NCBI RefSeq assembly: GCF_003664035.1
Contig: NZ_RCCK01000012.1
Span: 62,001 to 126,000, forward strand
Length of the DNA: 64,000 nucleotides
Reading direction: 5' to 3'
From: Pedobacter alluvionis
Lineage (GTDB): Bacteria; Bacteroidota; Bacteroidia; Sphingobacteriales; Sphingobacteriaceae
Positions 16,863 to 25,685 of this stretch are shown here, piece after piece (the stretch's first letter is position 1; every line of letters starts with the position of its first letter). The position numbers and the translations under genes were made by a program. The notes below the pieces were generated by a model that had not been told where the DNA came from, ran no database searches, and saw nothing but the letters and a program-made list of their open reading frames with translations.

Positions 16863-18182
16863 ATGATGACTAAACCAATTACAATTACAGGGAAACCACT
16901 TTCGCAGTTTTACAAACTGCCTTTCGAAAAAGGTAGCAGGGTGTTAAGGTTAGCGGTGCTGGATCAGATCGCTATCGATCCGATAGTTATCGGATTGCAT
17001 AGCACATTCAACGTTGGTAAAAAGCCTGATCTGCCAGTTATACAATCGCTTTCTTTTGATCAGGGTTTGTTGATCGTTCATGTTAAATTGGGAGGGGAAG
17101 AAGCAAGGGGTTACATCGCGGTAGAATACGATCATTTATTGGTGAGCTGTAGTGTTGATACTGATGAAACCTACCTCGGGCGTTATGCTTACCTTACTTT
17201 GCGTGCCATGATGCGGAGTGGTTACTGCGATTTTCAGGAATATTACTGGCCGACATGTTTTGCTTTGGGTAACAAACGGTCGAAATATGTAGATGTGGTT
17301 AAAAAACCTGGCGGTTTTACCATTACATTGAAGAAAAGGTTTAACGGTTTGTTCAGGCCTGGTGATGATTTCCCGGATGTTACGGAACGGGCGGTAGTAC
17401 CGCGTGAAAGGCTATTGGATAAACACGGCATGGCGCGGTTGGCACCGGTTAGCATTGGCTATTGCTTTGCCAATACCGATCTGCTTAATTTCCACACCAA
17501 CCATTATCCTTTTTTAATTCCTTATGTTTTTGCGGCCACGGCTTACCTAAAAACGGTAAAATCTTTTAAACGTTTTGTGTTTAATGCGAACGATGTGGAT
17601 GGCATTAGCCTATCGCCACAACAGGAGGAGCTGAACGGCATTTGCTTCGCGATGAAAGAGTTAGCGGCCATACGCTTCAGTGCAAATGGCAACCTGCCCG
17701 AGGTCGCGGCTAAAACTAATGCGGTTAATGATGCCAACCAGCTCGCCCTGTTTAAGTTATGGAACAAGGCTTTGCCATTATTGATGCAACAGCGTTTTAC
17801 ACATTACTTCTATAGTTATGGCCTGCGCAATGTTACCGGCAAACCTGTAATGCGGGATATGAAATTGGTTGATTTTACGATGGATGTGCCTGTTTTAAGT
17901 TTCGTATTAAAAGATGAGGGCGATTATTACGAACTGCAGCTGAAGCTTAAGGTAAAAGGGAAAAGTCTGCATTTTAATACCGATAAGCCTGGCTTATTTT
18001 TAGTTTGCGATAGGGGTAGGCCGTATTTGTGGTATTTGCTTGAGGCTGAAATGGATTATAAACTAGTTTGGTTTTTTAGTAAGGTAAATTTTAGGGTGCA
18101 GGTGCCGAAAGGGTATTATAAGGATTTTTTTGAGGGGTATGTTGAGGGGGTAGAACGGTGGTATGAGGTGAAGAGGGGGTAA
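16863..18182 (+). CDS. Protein of unknown function beside the defence island
   Basis: This protein of about 439 aa starts MMTKPITITGKPLSQF. The second ATG, at 16866, is equally possible. It has no signal peptide or membrane segment. It reads as a mixed alpha/beta protein, with aromatic-rich segments (LVCDRGRPYLWYLLEAE, KLVWFFSKVNF) near the C-terminus. I see no nuclease, ATPase or reverse transcriptase motif (no YxDD). GC content is higher than in the restriction operon and resembles the host. Its long structured leader and the hairpin terminator after it suggest a single-gene unit. It resembles no family I can name; it might be a stand-alone version of a helicase N-terminal region, but that is a guess. 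Confidence 0.65.
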   Translation: MMTKPITITGKPLSQFYKLPFEKGSRVLRLAVLDQIAIDPIVIGLHSTFNVGKKPDLPVIQSLSFDQGLLIVHVKLGGEEARGYIAVEYDHLLVSCSVDTDETYLGRYAYLTLRAMMRSGYCDFQEYYWPTCFALGNKRSKYVDVVKKPGGFTITLKKRFNGLFRPGDDFPDVTERAVVPRERLLDKHGMARLAPVSIGYCFANTDLLNFHTNHYPFLIPYVFAATAYLKTVKSFKRFVFNANDVDGISLSPQQEELNGICFAMKELAAIRFSANGNLPEVAAKTNAVNDANQLALFKLWNKALPLLMQQRFTHYFYSYGLRNVTGKPVMRDMKLVDFTMDVPVLSFVLKDEGDYYELQLKLKVKGKSLHFNTDKPGLFLVCDRGRPYLWYLLEAEMDYKLVWFFSKVNFRVQVPKGYYKDFFEGYVEGVERWYEVKRG

Positions 18183-18205
18183 TGGGGTGTGTGTTTGGGA
18201 TTGAG

Positions 18206-18232
18206 CAACTTGTAAGTTTTTCTTACAAGTTG
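18206..18232. terminator. Strong hairpin after the unknown gene
   Basis: CAACTTGTAAG (18206-18216) and CTTACAAGTTG (18222-18232) form a perfect 11-bp stem with a five-T loop. No T-tract follows, so it is either a terminator of a less usual kind or an mRNA-end stabiliser. It lies 23 bases after the stop at 18182. Confidence 0.55.
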
Positions 18233-18363
18233 GACAGGAGCACCCGATAAGATAAAAGCCGTTAATATTGCGCTTATAGATTTCTCCATTCCGCTGCGCT
18301 ACAGTCGAAATGACGTTTAATTTTTAATTCTGTCAATGATAGCTCGTTGATGTTTTTAACAAT

Positions 18364-20514
18364 TTATATAGCCTGTATCTTTAAAACCACGCTGGTTCTG
18401 TAAGCATTTGCTTCCGGATTAAAGCCTACTTTCATTAAAAAGTCGCCAGAGTAAACTTTGATGCTGTCAATCGGCGATTTAACGCCAGGGTATAGATTAA
18501 TTTCTTCTATTTTATACCTTTTAGCTGAATCTAATCCTTTTAGTTTAATCGGTAATATCACACCGTTTGTAAACAGGGTGGCCACATAATAGTTAAAAAC
18601 AATGGCCTGATCTTTTGACTCATTAACATAAGCAATTGAAGCTATTTTATTTTCGTATGGATCCTGCAGGCGGTATTGCTGGCCATGCCAGATAATATCT
18701 TTAAAGCTATTATAGGTTTTAACGGCATTCTGGCTAAAAAGTAAATCATTTTTACTTAACTCATTTACGCGTACATCATAACCGAGTTTCCCCATCATAG
18801 CCACATCTGTTTTAAATTTAATAGACTGTTTACCCATATCGGTAATGTGGTTATCTATTGCAATAGCAGGGAAATAATACGAATATTCCCACTGAATAAA
18901 AATCCGGTCGTATGGATTGGTATTATCGCTGGGCCAAAATTCGGTGAAATATTGTAGTGCAGCATAATCAACTCTCGAACCACCTCCGGCACAAAGCATC
19001 ATCGGTGTTTTAGGGTATTTTTTTCTAATCCTATCCAGTACGCTGTTTAATCCCCTGATATATTCAAGATAAAAATGATCCTGGTTTTTTAACGTAGGGG
19101 AGTTGGCATTGTATATCAGAGAATTACAATCCCATTTAATGAAGGCAACTTCCGGTACTTCCTTAAAAATATCATCAACTGTTTTGTAAATAAAATCCTG
19201 AACCCTGGGGTTGGTTAAATCCAGCACCAACTGGTTGCGCATGTAATATTCTTTTCTTTCAGGCTGTCTGATTATCCAATCGGGATGGTTTTCATACAGC
19301 TCACTTTTAGGGTTTACCATTTCAGGTTCTATCCAGATGCCAAATTTTACACCGCTAGCTGTGGCTTCTTTACCCAAAGCACTGATGCCGTTCTTCAATT
19401 TTTGCCTGTTATATTGCCAATCGCCCAAACCAGCAGTAGAGCCATTACGTGGATATTTATTGCCAAACCAGCCATCATCCAATAAAAAAACATCAACACC
19501 TAATTTTTTGGTATCCTTAGTCAATTCATTTAGTTTCTCATCATTAAAATCGAAATAAGTGGTTTCCCAGTTGTTTAAGATGGTAGACCTTTCGCCTTTG
19601 CCATCTAATAGCTGATAGTTTCTGGCCCAATCGTGCAAATTCCTGCTGGCTAAGCCCTTTCCTGCCGATGAGTAAGTATAAATAAAGCGGGGGGTAACGA
19701 AATTTTCGCCAGCCTTTAAAGTATAATTCGACGAAAAATTATTGATCCCGGCGGTTACCCGGAGGTAATACTCGTCAAAAGTTTCAAAATCCAACTTAAA
19801 GTTTCCGGTCCATGCCAGCGATCCGGCAATTACTTCACCCAGGTCTTCAGTTGCAGGCTGATCTATCGAAACCATAAAAGAAGAAGAATGAAGCAGGTTT
19901 GTTCTGGTTCCCAGTTTCGAATCGATGGTTTTTATGCCATGCAGTAATTGCTGCTCTTCCGATCGCATTTCGCGGGTAGCACCGCTATATTGGTTTTTAA
20001 GGAAGAATTTTTTTCCACTCAGCGTAAGATTTGCTGAAGCATATTTGTTGAGCACTACTGTGCCTTTCTCCTGATGCCTGATTTCAGTCCACTGCTCAAT
20101 TACGTTTTCATTAAAATAAGCCAGGTATTTTAAGGTCACCTGAAAATTGTATTTTAGATCTTTAAGGATGATGCTGGTCAATTTTCTGTTCTGATCCAGC
20201 TGTTCAGTTTTTACATCAAAAAATGTTAATACCGTCGATTTGTTTCCATCGTTATGGGTGACGGTTAATGCCGGCTCTAATAAATTAAGCGAGCCGGAGG
20301 CAATGTAAGCTTCACGTTTGTTTAAAAGATCATCAGAGCCAGGCTTATATTTATCTAATGCCTGTATGCCCGGGTATTCGCCCGCGTTGTCTAGTTTTTT
20401 GCCAAGGTAGGTTGATAATAAAGTGTTGTCACGATCTGTTTCTAAAATCAGTACATTGTTTTTTGTTGTGATTTCTATTGTTTTTTGCGCAAAGCCATTC
20501 AGCGCTATTGCCAT
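18364..20514 (-). CDS. Alpha-galactosidase, GH36, secreted (signal peptide start disrupted)
   Basis: This protein of about 716 aa hydrolyses alpha-galactosides. GH36 motifs are present: FLLDDGWFG, GIWIEPEMVNP, FIKWDCNS (the Asp is the nucleophile), LCAGGGSRVDY, and SDNTNPYDR with the acid/base Asp. The first in-frame ATG (at 20514) gives only MAIALNGFAQ, half a signal peptide. Upstream, the same frame reads KKKHLFFLLL, but its only nearby ATG (complement of 20547-20549) is one base out of frame across an A6 tract (20536-20541 as T) and a T8 tract (20522-20529 as A). One added base would restore a perfect signal peptide. This is either phase variation, a recent mutation or a sequencing error. 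Confidence 0.88.
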   Translation of the reverse strand: MAIALNGFAQKTIEITTKNNVLILETDRDNTLLSTYLGKKLDNAGEYPGIQALDKYKPGSDDLLNKREAYIASGSLNLLEPALTVTHNDGNKSTVLTFFDVKTEQLDQNRKLTSIILKDLKYNFQVTLKYLAYFNENVIEQWTEIRHQEKGTVVLNKYASANLTLSGKKFFLKNQYSGATREMRSEEQQLLHGIKTIDSKLGTRTNLLHSSSFMVSIDQPATEDLGEVIAGSLAWTGNFKLDFETFDEYYLRVTAGINNFSSNYTLKAGENFVTPRFIYTYSSAGKGLASRNLHDWARNYQLLDGKGERSTILNNWETTYFDFNDEKLNELTKDTKKLGVDVFLLDDGWFGNKYPRNGSTAGLGDWQYNRQKLKNGISALGKEATASGVKFGIWIEPEMVNPKSELYENHPDWIIRQPERKEYYMRNQLVLDLTNPRVQDFIYKTVDDIFKEVPEVAFIKWDCNSLIYNANSPTLKNQDHFYLEYIRGLNSVLDRIRKKYPKTPMMLCAGGGSRVDYAALQYFTEFWPSDNTNPYDRIFIQWEYSYYFPAIAIDNHITDMGKQSIKFKTDVAMMGKLGYDVRVNELSKNDLLFSQNAVKTYNSFKDIIWHGQQYRLQDPYENKIASIAYVNESKDQAIVFNYYVATLFTNGVILPIKLKGLDSAKRYKIEEINLYPGVKSPIDSIKVYSGDFLMKVGFNPEANAYRTSVVLKIQAI

Positions 20515-20549
20515 TAACAGTAAAAAAAATAGGTGTTTTTTCTTTTCAT

Positions 20550-21000
20550 TATTTATTCCGGGAAAAAGTTCAGGTCATATTTGCAGCAGCTTAAATCAGG
20601 AATGCTGATCGTAAAATGTGCCGCGTATACACCTGTTTTTATTATTCAATTTGGTGATATTAGCATTAAACTAAAATTCTACTGATGATTGACCATAAAG
20701 TTAATTAAATTGAAATTAGTGCTTTCTAGCGCCAATGAATTTGCTATTTATATCAAATTGTAATCTTTTTTTAACAAGAATAAACTTGATTTCATGAGGT
20801 TATAGTGCCAAACACTCACATTTCTAAATCTAATTGTAAAATAAAAGGGGCATTATTATTGTTGAGCGGAGATCAGTGTTGTTTTTAAAAAAATAGCGTA
20901 ATTTTATCCCTATAAAAATAAACCGATTTTTCAGCTTTAAAGATTTTCAATAAAATGCATTTCCTTCATCATATCAAATTATCGCAACCCCAATAAGCTC
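20550..21000. other. AT-rich spacer between divergent genes
   Basis: This is an intergenic region between the GH36 gene (minus) and the HD-PycTM gene (plus), so both promoters should lie here. I see no gene, strong hairpin or clear TTTG-N19-TAnnTTTG pair. Confidence 0.5.
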
Positions 21001-22215
21001 ATGAACTATAAACAATTGCAGGAAGATGTAGAAAAGCATGTTGGCGATTACTTCCATACCCATAGCGATCCACGCCTGGTTTATCATAACCTCGAACACA
21101 CGGAAAAAGTAGTAAATGCTGCGCAGCAAATTGCCAATCATTACCAGTTAAACGAGCAGGATTTTTTTACGGTAACCGTTGCAGCCTGGTTTCATGATAC
21201 AGGATATTTTGAAGATGCATTAAACCACGAAGCAAAAGGAGCAGTGCTGGCTGATGATTTTTTGGCAAAACATAAGGTAAACCGGGAAATCCGTGATCAG
21301 GTTAAAAGTGCAATATTGGCCACTAAAATTCCTCAGAAACCTAAAAGTGAAATTGATAAAATCCTTTGCGACGCAGATTTGTTCCATTTAGGACTGGCCG
21401 ATTTTCGTGCAAAAGGTAAATTAATGCATAAGGAAAATGAACTGATCTATAAAAAAGAGATCAGTAAATCTGATTGGCGCAAAAAGGATATCCAGTTTAT
21501 GGAATCGCACCATTACCATACCGACTACGCCAATCTGCTGTTAAGCGATCAGAAACAGAAAAATATCGAAAAACTGAAAAGTAAACTCACTGCACAAGAA
21601 GTAATCAATACCGAACTCGAAGAACCTAAAAGCTTTGCACCCGTTATTGTTAAAGATAAAAAAAAGAAGGATAAAGACGATAGGCCAGATAAAGGGATCG
21701 AAACCATGTTTAGGATTACCTCAGCCAATAACCAACGGCTGAGTGATATGGCCGATAATAAGGCGCACATCCTCATCACCGTAAATTCGATTATGCTTTC
21801 ACTAATTGTAAGTTTATTGTTAAGGCGGTTGGAAGACCATGGCAACCTGATTATCCCAACATTTATTTTGCTATTGGTAAGTTTAACCTGCGTAGTTGTT
21901 TCCATTTTATCAACCCGGCCATCTATTCCGAAAGGAGAATTTACCCAAGAAGATATGGATAAGAAAAAGGTAAACCTGTTGTTTTTTGGTAACTTTTATA
22001 AAATGAGTTTGCCAAGTTATACCGACGGGATGATTAAGGTGATGAACGATAAAGATTTTTTATATGGAACCTTAATTACCGATGTATACTCGCAGGGTGT
22101 AGTTTTAGGCAGAAAGTATAAGCTGATCCGACTGGCCTATAATATTTTCATGTTTGGTTTAATTGCAGCAGTATTTGCATTTGTAATTGCTTACGCAGCT
22201 TACGGTAAACTTTAA
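21001..22215 (+). CDS. HD-domain phosphohydrolase fused to a Pycsar-effector-like membrane domain
   Basis: This 404-aa protein has two halves. Residues 1-200 form a predicted HD phosphohydrolase: H29 and H33 in the YHNLEHTEKV segment, H65-D66 in AAWFHDTGYF, and D123-A-D125 in LCDADLFHLG. Residues 230-404 match the PycTM/DUF5706 type. That half has the segment NNQRLSDMADNKAHILITVN, two membrane helices (about 258-310) and a third near the C-terminus (about 380-402). PycTM proteins are membrane effectors of the Pycsar cyclic-nucleotide antiphage system. No cyclase gene is nearby. Its stop overlaps the polyphosphate kinase start by one base, so the two genes are coupled. The substrate of the HD half is unknown. 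Confidence 0.8.
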   Translation: MNYKQLQEDVEKHVGDYFHTHSDPRLVYHNLEHTEKVVNAAQQIANHYQLNEQDFFTVTVAAWFHDTGYFEDALNHEAKGAVLADDFLAKHKVNREIRDQVKSAILATKIPQKPKSEIDKILCDADLFHLGLADFRAKGKLMHKENELIYKKEISKSDWRKKDIQFMESHHYHTDYANLLLSDQKQKNIEKLKSKLTAQEVINTELEEPKSFAPVIVKDKKKKDKDDRPDKGIETMFRITSANNQRLSDMADNKAHILITVNSIMLSLIVSLLLRRLEDHGNLIIPTFILLLVSLTCVVVSILSTRPSIPKGEFTQEDMDKKKVNLLFFGNFYKMSLPSYTDGMIKVMNDKDFLYGTLITDVYSQGVVLGRKYKLIRLAYNIFMFGLIAAVFAFVIAYAAYGKL

Positions 22216-24254
22216 TGGAACAGATTGTAGAAAGCTCTTTTTTTAACAGAGATTTAAGCTGGCTAAAGTTTAACGAGCGTATTTTAATGGAAGCAGAGCG
22301 CAGTACCGTTCCGCTTTTAGAACGCATTAAATTCCTGTCGATATTTTCTTCTAACCTTGATGAGTTTTATCGCGTACGCATGCCTGTATTGCTCGCCTTA
22401 GAGAAACTGAGCAATAAGGAAGATAACGATATCAGGATTGATGAAAATTTGTTGAATACAGCCAATCAGCTCATTTCCGGTCAGCAGCAGCGTTACGGTA
22501 AGGTGCTTAAATTAGAGCTTATTCCCTTGCTCAAAGAAAATAAGATAAACTTAATTTACGGAGCGCCATTCCCCGCAGAAATTGAGAAAAGCATAACCAG
22601 GTATTTTTTAAGCCAGGTAATGGCCTTTTTGCAGCCTGTTTACCTCAATGCGGATTCCGATTTTTTTCCTTCCAATAATGAGCTGTATTTTCTGATTACA
22701 CTAAAAAATAAAGAAGATGCAGAAGTAATTATTTTAAATATCCCTTCCAATCAGTTACCCCGTTTTTATAAGATCGAATCAGGTGATGAAACCTTTGTGG
22801 TGTTTCTGGATGATATTGTGCGTTTTCATTTAGACCGTATTTTTCCGCAAGGTGAAGTGACCGGATGTTATAGTTTCAAAATCACCAGAGATGCTGAAAT
22901 AGACCTGAAAGATGAATATTCCGGTAGTTTATCAGAGCAGCTGGAAAAACAATTGCTAAAACGTGATTCGGGTTTGGCGACACGTTTTCTTCACCAGCCC
23001 GGCATACCGGCCAATGTATTTGAACTGCTTAAAAAACTTTTCAATTTAAAAAAAGCCAATAGGATAGAAGGCGGGCAGTACCATAACCTGAAAGATTTTA
23101 TGGGTTTTCCGGTTAGTTCGTCAAAGTTATCCAACCAAAACTGGCCAAAAATCTGCAATACCGATTTAATAGATGGATCGTTAACCGAGGCTATTTACAA
23201 AAATGATATTATTGTACACACACCTTACCAGAGTTACGATAGTGTGTTGCGCTTTTTTAACGAAGCCGCTATTGATGCTGAAGTTAGGGAGATCTACGTT
23301 ACGTTATATCGCGTGGCCAGCGATTCGAAAATTGTAAATGCTTTAATCAGCGCGGCAAAAAACGGCAAAAAAGTTACCGTTTTGGTTGAGCTTAAGGCTC
23401 GTTTTGATGAGGCGAATAACATCAAGTGGGCGAAAAAAATGAAGGAAGTTGGCGTTGATATTATTTACAGTGTTACCGCTTTAAAAGTTCATGCCAAGGT
23501 AGCTTTGGTGAAACGCCAGGTTGGTAACAGAATGCGTTATTCTGGTTTGTTTGCTACCGGAAATTTTAATGAAAGCACAGCTGCTTTTTATACCGATCAT
23601 ATTTTAATGACGGCCAATAAAGAAATGCTGCGTGAGGTAGAATTACTGTTTATTTTTCTGGCCAAAAGGGTTAAACCTACCTCTTCAGACCAGGTTAAAT
23701 TTAATCACTTATTGGTGGCTCAGTTTAATTTACAGCAGGTTTTTCTCAACCTTATCGACAGGGAAATTGAACACGCCAAACAAGGTAAGCCAGCAGGTAT
23801 TACCATTAAAATGAATAACCTGGAAGAAAAGGTTTTAATCAATAAACTGTACGAGGCGTCAGCAGCAGGGGTAAAGATTGAAATGATTGTGCGGAGCATT
23901 TGCCGCCTGATTCCAGGTGTAGCAGGGATGAGCGAAAACATTAAGGTTACCCGTATTGTAGATCGTTATTTAGAGCACGGACGTGTTTTTGTTTTTAACA
24001 ACTTAGGTAAATATGACGTTTACCTGGGCTCTGCTGATTGGATGAACAGGAATATCTATAGAAGAATTGAAGTTTGCTTTCCGATTTATAACGAGCAGAT
24101 TAAGGAGGAAATAAGAGCTATTATCGAAATCCAAAAACAAGATAACGTGCAGGCGGTTTGTATAGATGAAAACATGAATAATATTCCTGTTAAAACTGGC
24201 GGGGTTCTTGTTTCCTCTCAGCATGATATTTATGAATTATTGAAAAATAAATAA
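22215..24254 (+). CDS. ppk1: Polyphosphate kinase 1
   Basis: This 679-aa enzyme reversibly makes polyphosphate from ATP. It has the family layout: an N-terminal helical domain (FNRDLSWLKFNERIL), a head domain, and two phospholipase-D-like catalytic domains. The phosphorylated His lies in LKVHAKVALV near residue 425, and the second conserved His in EHGRVFVFNN near 588. GLFATGNFNESTAAFYTDH near 445-460 is a typical family segment. The length matches. It overlaps the HD-PycTM gene by one base and is followed by a hairpin. Confidence 0.94.
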   Translation: MEQIVESSFFNRDLSWLKFNERILMEAERSTVPLLERIKFLSIFSSNLDEFYRVRMPVLLALEKLSNKEDNDIRIDENLLNTANQLISGQQQRYGKVLKLELIPLLKENKINLIYGAPFPAEIEKSITRYFLSQVMAFLQPVYLNADSDFFPSNNELYFLITLKNKEDAEVIILNIPSNQLPRFYKIESGDETFVVFLDDIVRFHLDRIFPQGEVTGCYSFKITRDAEIDLKDEYSGSLSEQLEKQLLKRDSGLATRFLHQPGIPANVFELLKKLFNLKKANRIEGGQYHNLKDFMGFPVSSSKLSNQNWPKICNTDLIDGSLTEAIYKNDIIVHTPYQSYDSVLRFFNEAAIDAEVREIYVTLYRVASDSKIVNALISAAKNGKKVTVLVELKARFDEANNIKWAKKMKEVGVDIIYSVTALKVHAKVALVKRQVGNRMRYSGLFATGNFNESTAAFYTDHILMTANKEMLREVELLFIFLAKRVKPTSSDQVKFNHLLVAQFNLQQVFLNLIDREIEHAKQGKPAGITIKMNNLEEKVLINKLYEASAAGVKIEMIVRSICRLIPGVAGMSENIKVTRIVDRYLEHGRVFVFNNLGKYDVYLGSADWMNRNIYRRIEVCFPIYNEQIKEEIRAIIEIQKQDNVQAVCIDENMNNIPVKTGGVLVSSQHDIYELLKNK

Positions 24255-24259
24255 AGTGC

Positions 24260-24285
24260 CCTGGTCTGTGTCCTCACAGACCAAG
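24260..24285 (+). terminator. Hairpin after ppk1
   Basis: TGGTCTGTG (24262-24270) and CACAGACCA (24275-24283) form a perfect 9-bp stem with a TCCT... loop of four bases, followed by an AT-rich stretch with five T residues. It lies between ppk1 and the next gene and is a likely terminator or attenuator. Confidence 0.6.
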
Positions 24286-24305
24286 GACATTAAATTTTTA
24301 CCCTT

Positions 24306-25220
24306 ATGAAATACAATAAAACTTTTTTGGCTTCAGGTCTTTTAGTCGCTTCAGCTTTTTTTAGCGTATCGTGTGTAAACGGTAACCGCGATGATAAACA
24401 AAATGATTCAACCAGTACAACAGCTTCAACCAGCGGGGCAGCAAAATCAGATTTTCCTTATGATCTTGCCAATCCGGTAAAATACAACATGCCACATAAT
24501 CTTTTCGAAATTTCAGGCATTGTATTTCATAATGGCGATCCAAAAGAAGTATTTGCGATACAGGATGAAGATGGAGACCTCTTTCATTTAGGTTTGGGCG
24601 ATAAAGAGTCAAAATTTACGAAATTTGGTGGCAAAGGCGATTATGAAGATGTAACCATCATCAAAAATTATTTCATTGTGTTAAAAAGCAATGGCGAACT
24701 GCATACTTTTCCAATTGCTGAAGTAGGCAAGCCAGAAGCCGCTAATGTAACCAAAACCAAAGATCTTGTGCCCAAAGCAGAGTATGAAGGATTGGCGGCA
24801 GATGAAAAAAACAACATGATTTACGTGCTGACTAAAGATAGCAAACCCGATTCTAAAGCAAAAGTTTCCAGTATTTATGGCTTTAAAGTTGCTGATGATG
24901 CTTCATTAACAGCAGCCGGAGAATTCAGCCTTTCGCATAAAGCGATCGAAAAAGCATCCGAAAGCTCAAAATCAAGGTTCCGTCCATCAGCATTGGCTAA
25001 AAATGCAAAAACCAACGAGTGGTATGTACTTTCGTCAGTAAACAAAATGTTGGTCATTACAGATGCTGATTTCAAGGTTAAAACAACACATCCCTTAGAT
25101 CCGAAGTTATTTAACCAGCCAGAAGGCATCGCCTTTGACCGCGATAATAACCTTTATATCTCTAATGAGGGTGGGACCCTGGCCGCTGGTAATATTTTAC
25201 TGTTTAAATTGAAAAAGTAA
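24306..25220 (+). CDS. SdiA-regulated-type beta-propeller lipoprotein
   Basis: This 304-aa protein has a lipoprotein signal ending at Cys (FFSVSC), then a Ser/Thr-rich linker and a propeller domain. Segments such as FEISGIVF, VFAIQDEDGDLFHL, YEGLAADEKNNMIYVLTKDS and QPEGIAFDRDNNLYISNEG match the SdiA-regulated/YjiK-like propeller family, whose members bind ligands or phosphate-containing compounds at the surface. It lies 51 bases after ppk1 and before a phosphoesterase, so a role in phosphate handling is possible but not shown. Confidence 0.72.
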   Translation: MKYNKTFLASGLLVASAFFSVSCVNGNRDDKQNDSTSTTASTSGAAKSDFPYDLANPVKYNMPHNLFEISGIVFHNGDPKEVFAIQDEDGDLFHLGLGDKESKFTKFGGKGDYEDVTIIKNYFIVLKSNGELHTFPIAEVGKPEAANVTKTKDLVPKAEYEGLAADEKNNMIYVLTKDSKPDSKAKVSSIYGFKVADDASLTAAGEFSLSHKAIEKASESSKSRFRPSALAKNAKTNEWYVLSSVNKMLVITDADFKVKTTHPLDPKLFNQPEGIAFDRDNNLYISNEGGTLAAGNILLFKLKK

Positions 25221-25685
25221 ATTTGGTAGAGGTATCCTAACGCGATCGTATTATAAGTTGCGAGGAATCGTCATTCCCAACTTGATTGGGAATCACGGAG
25301 TGATCATAAATGCCTTTGAAACAAGGGAAACTTATGAATAATCGTAATGCAAGCGCTTTAAGATTCCCGCCTGCGCGAGATCCGATAGCTATCGTATGAT
25401 GGCCGTACTGATAGATTTTGTCTATGGTAGGGGTATATATTTATAAAATCAATATAAATGACAGTAGAATTTAATGGTGGAGTTGCTACCTTTAAATAAA
25501 TCTCCCCGAGGGATCGTCATTGCGAGAAGGCTTTTTCAGCCGACGAAGCAATCTTTATATCAAGGATCACTAGCATGATAGATTGCTTCGTCGTTCCTCC
25601 TCGCAATGACGATCTTTTTTGGAACGATGCTAATGAGAAATAAAATAAATTTTAAAATAACTACCTTTATACAAACGCTTAGTCT
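25221..25685. other. Repeat-rich spacer
   Basis: No gene is apparent here. The spacer holds a CGTCATTCCCAACTTGATTG-type intergenic repeat near 25270, an imperfect copy (one mismatch) of the 18-bp palindrome ATCCGATAGCTATCGGAT at 25380-25397, and a long palindromic repeat at 25512-25614. TACCTTTA near 25665 may be the -7 element for the next gene. Confidence 0.6.
25512..25614. repeat. Palindromic (BIME-like) dispersed repeat, probable terminator
   Basis: The outer arms GATCGTCATTGCGAG (25512-25526) and CTCGCAATGACGATC (25600-25614) pair perfectly over 15 bp. The inner arms CGACGAAGCAATCT (25541-25554) and AGATTGCTTCGTCG (25580-25593) pair perfectly over 14 bp. Six T residues follow. It has the same family architecture as 2301-2386. 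Confidence 0.8.

Noticed and set aside
21001..22215. Complete Pycsar defence system
   Set aside because: No pyrimidine cyclase gene is present next to the PycTM-like domain.
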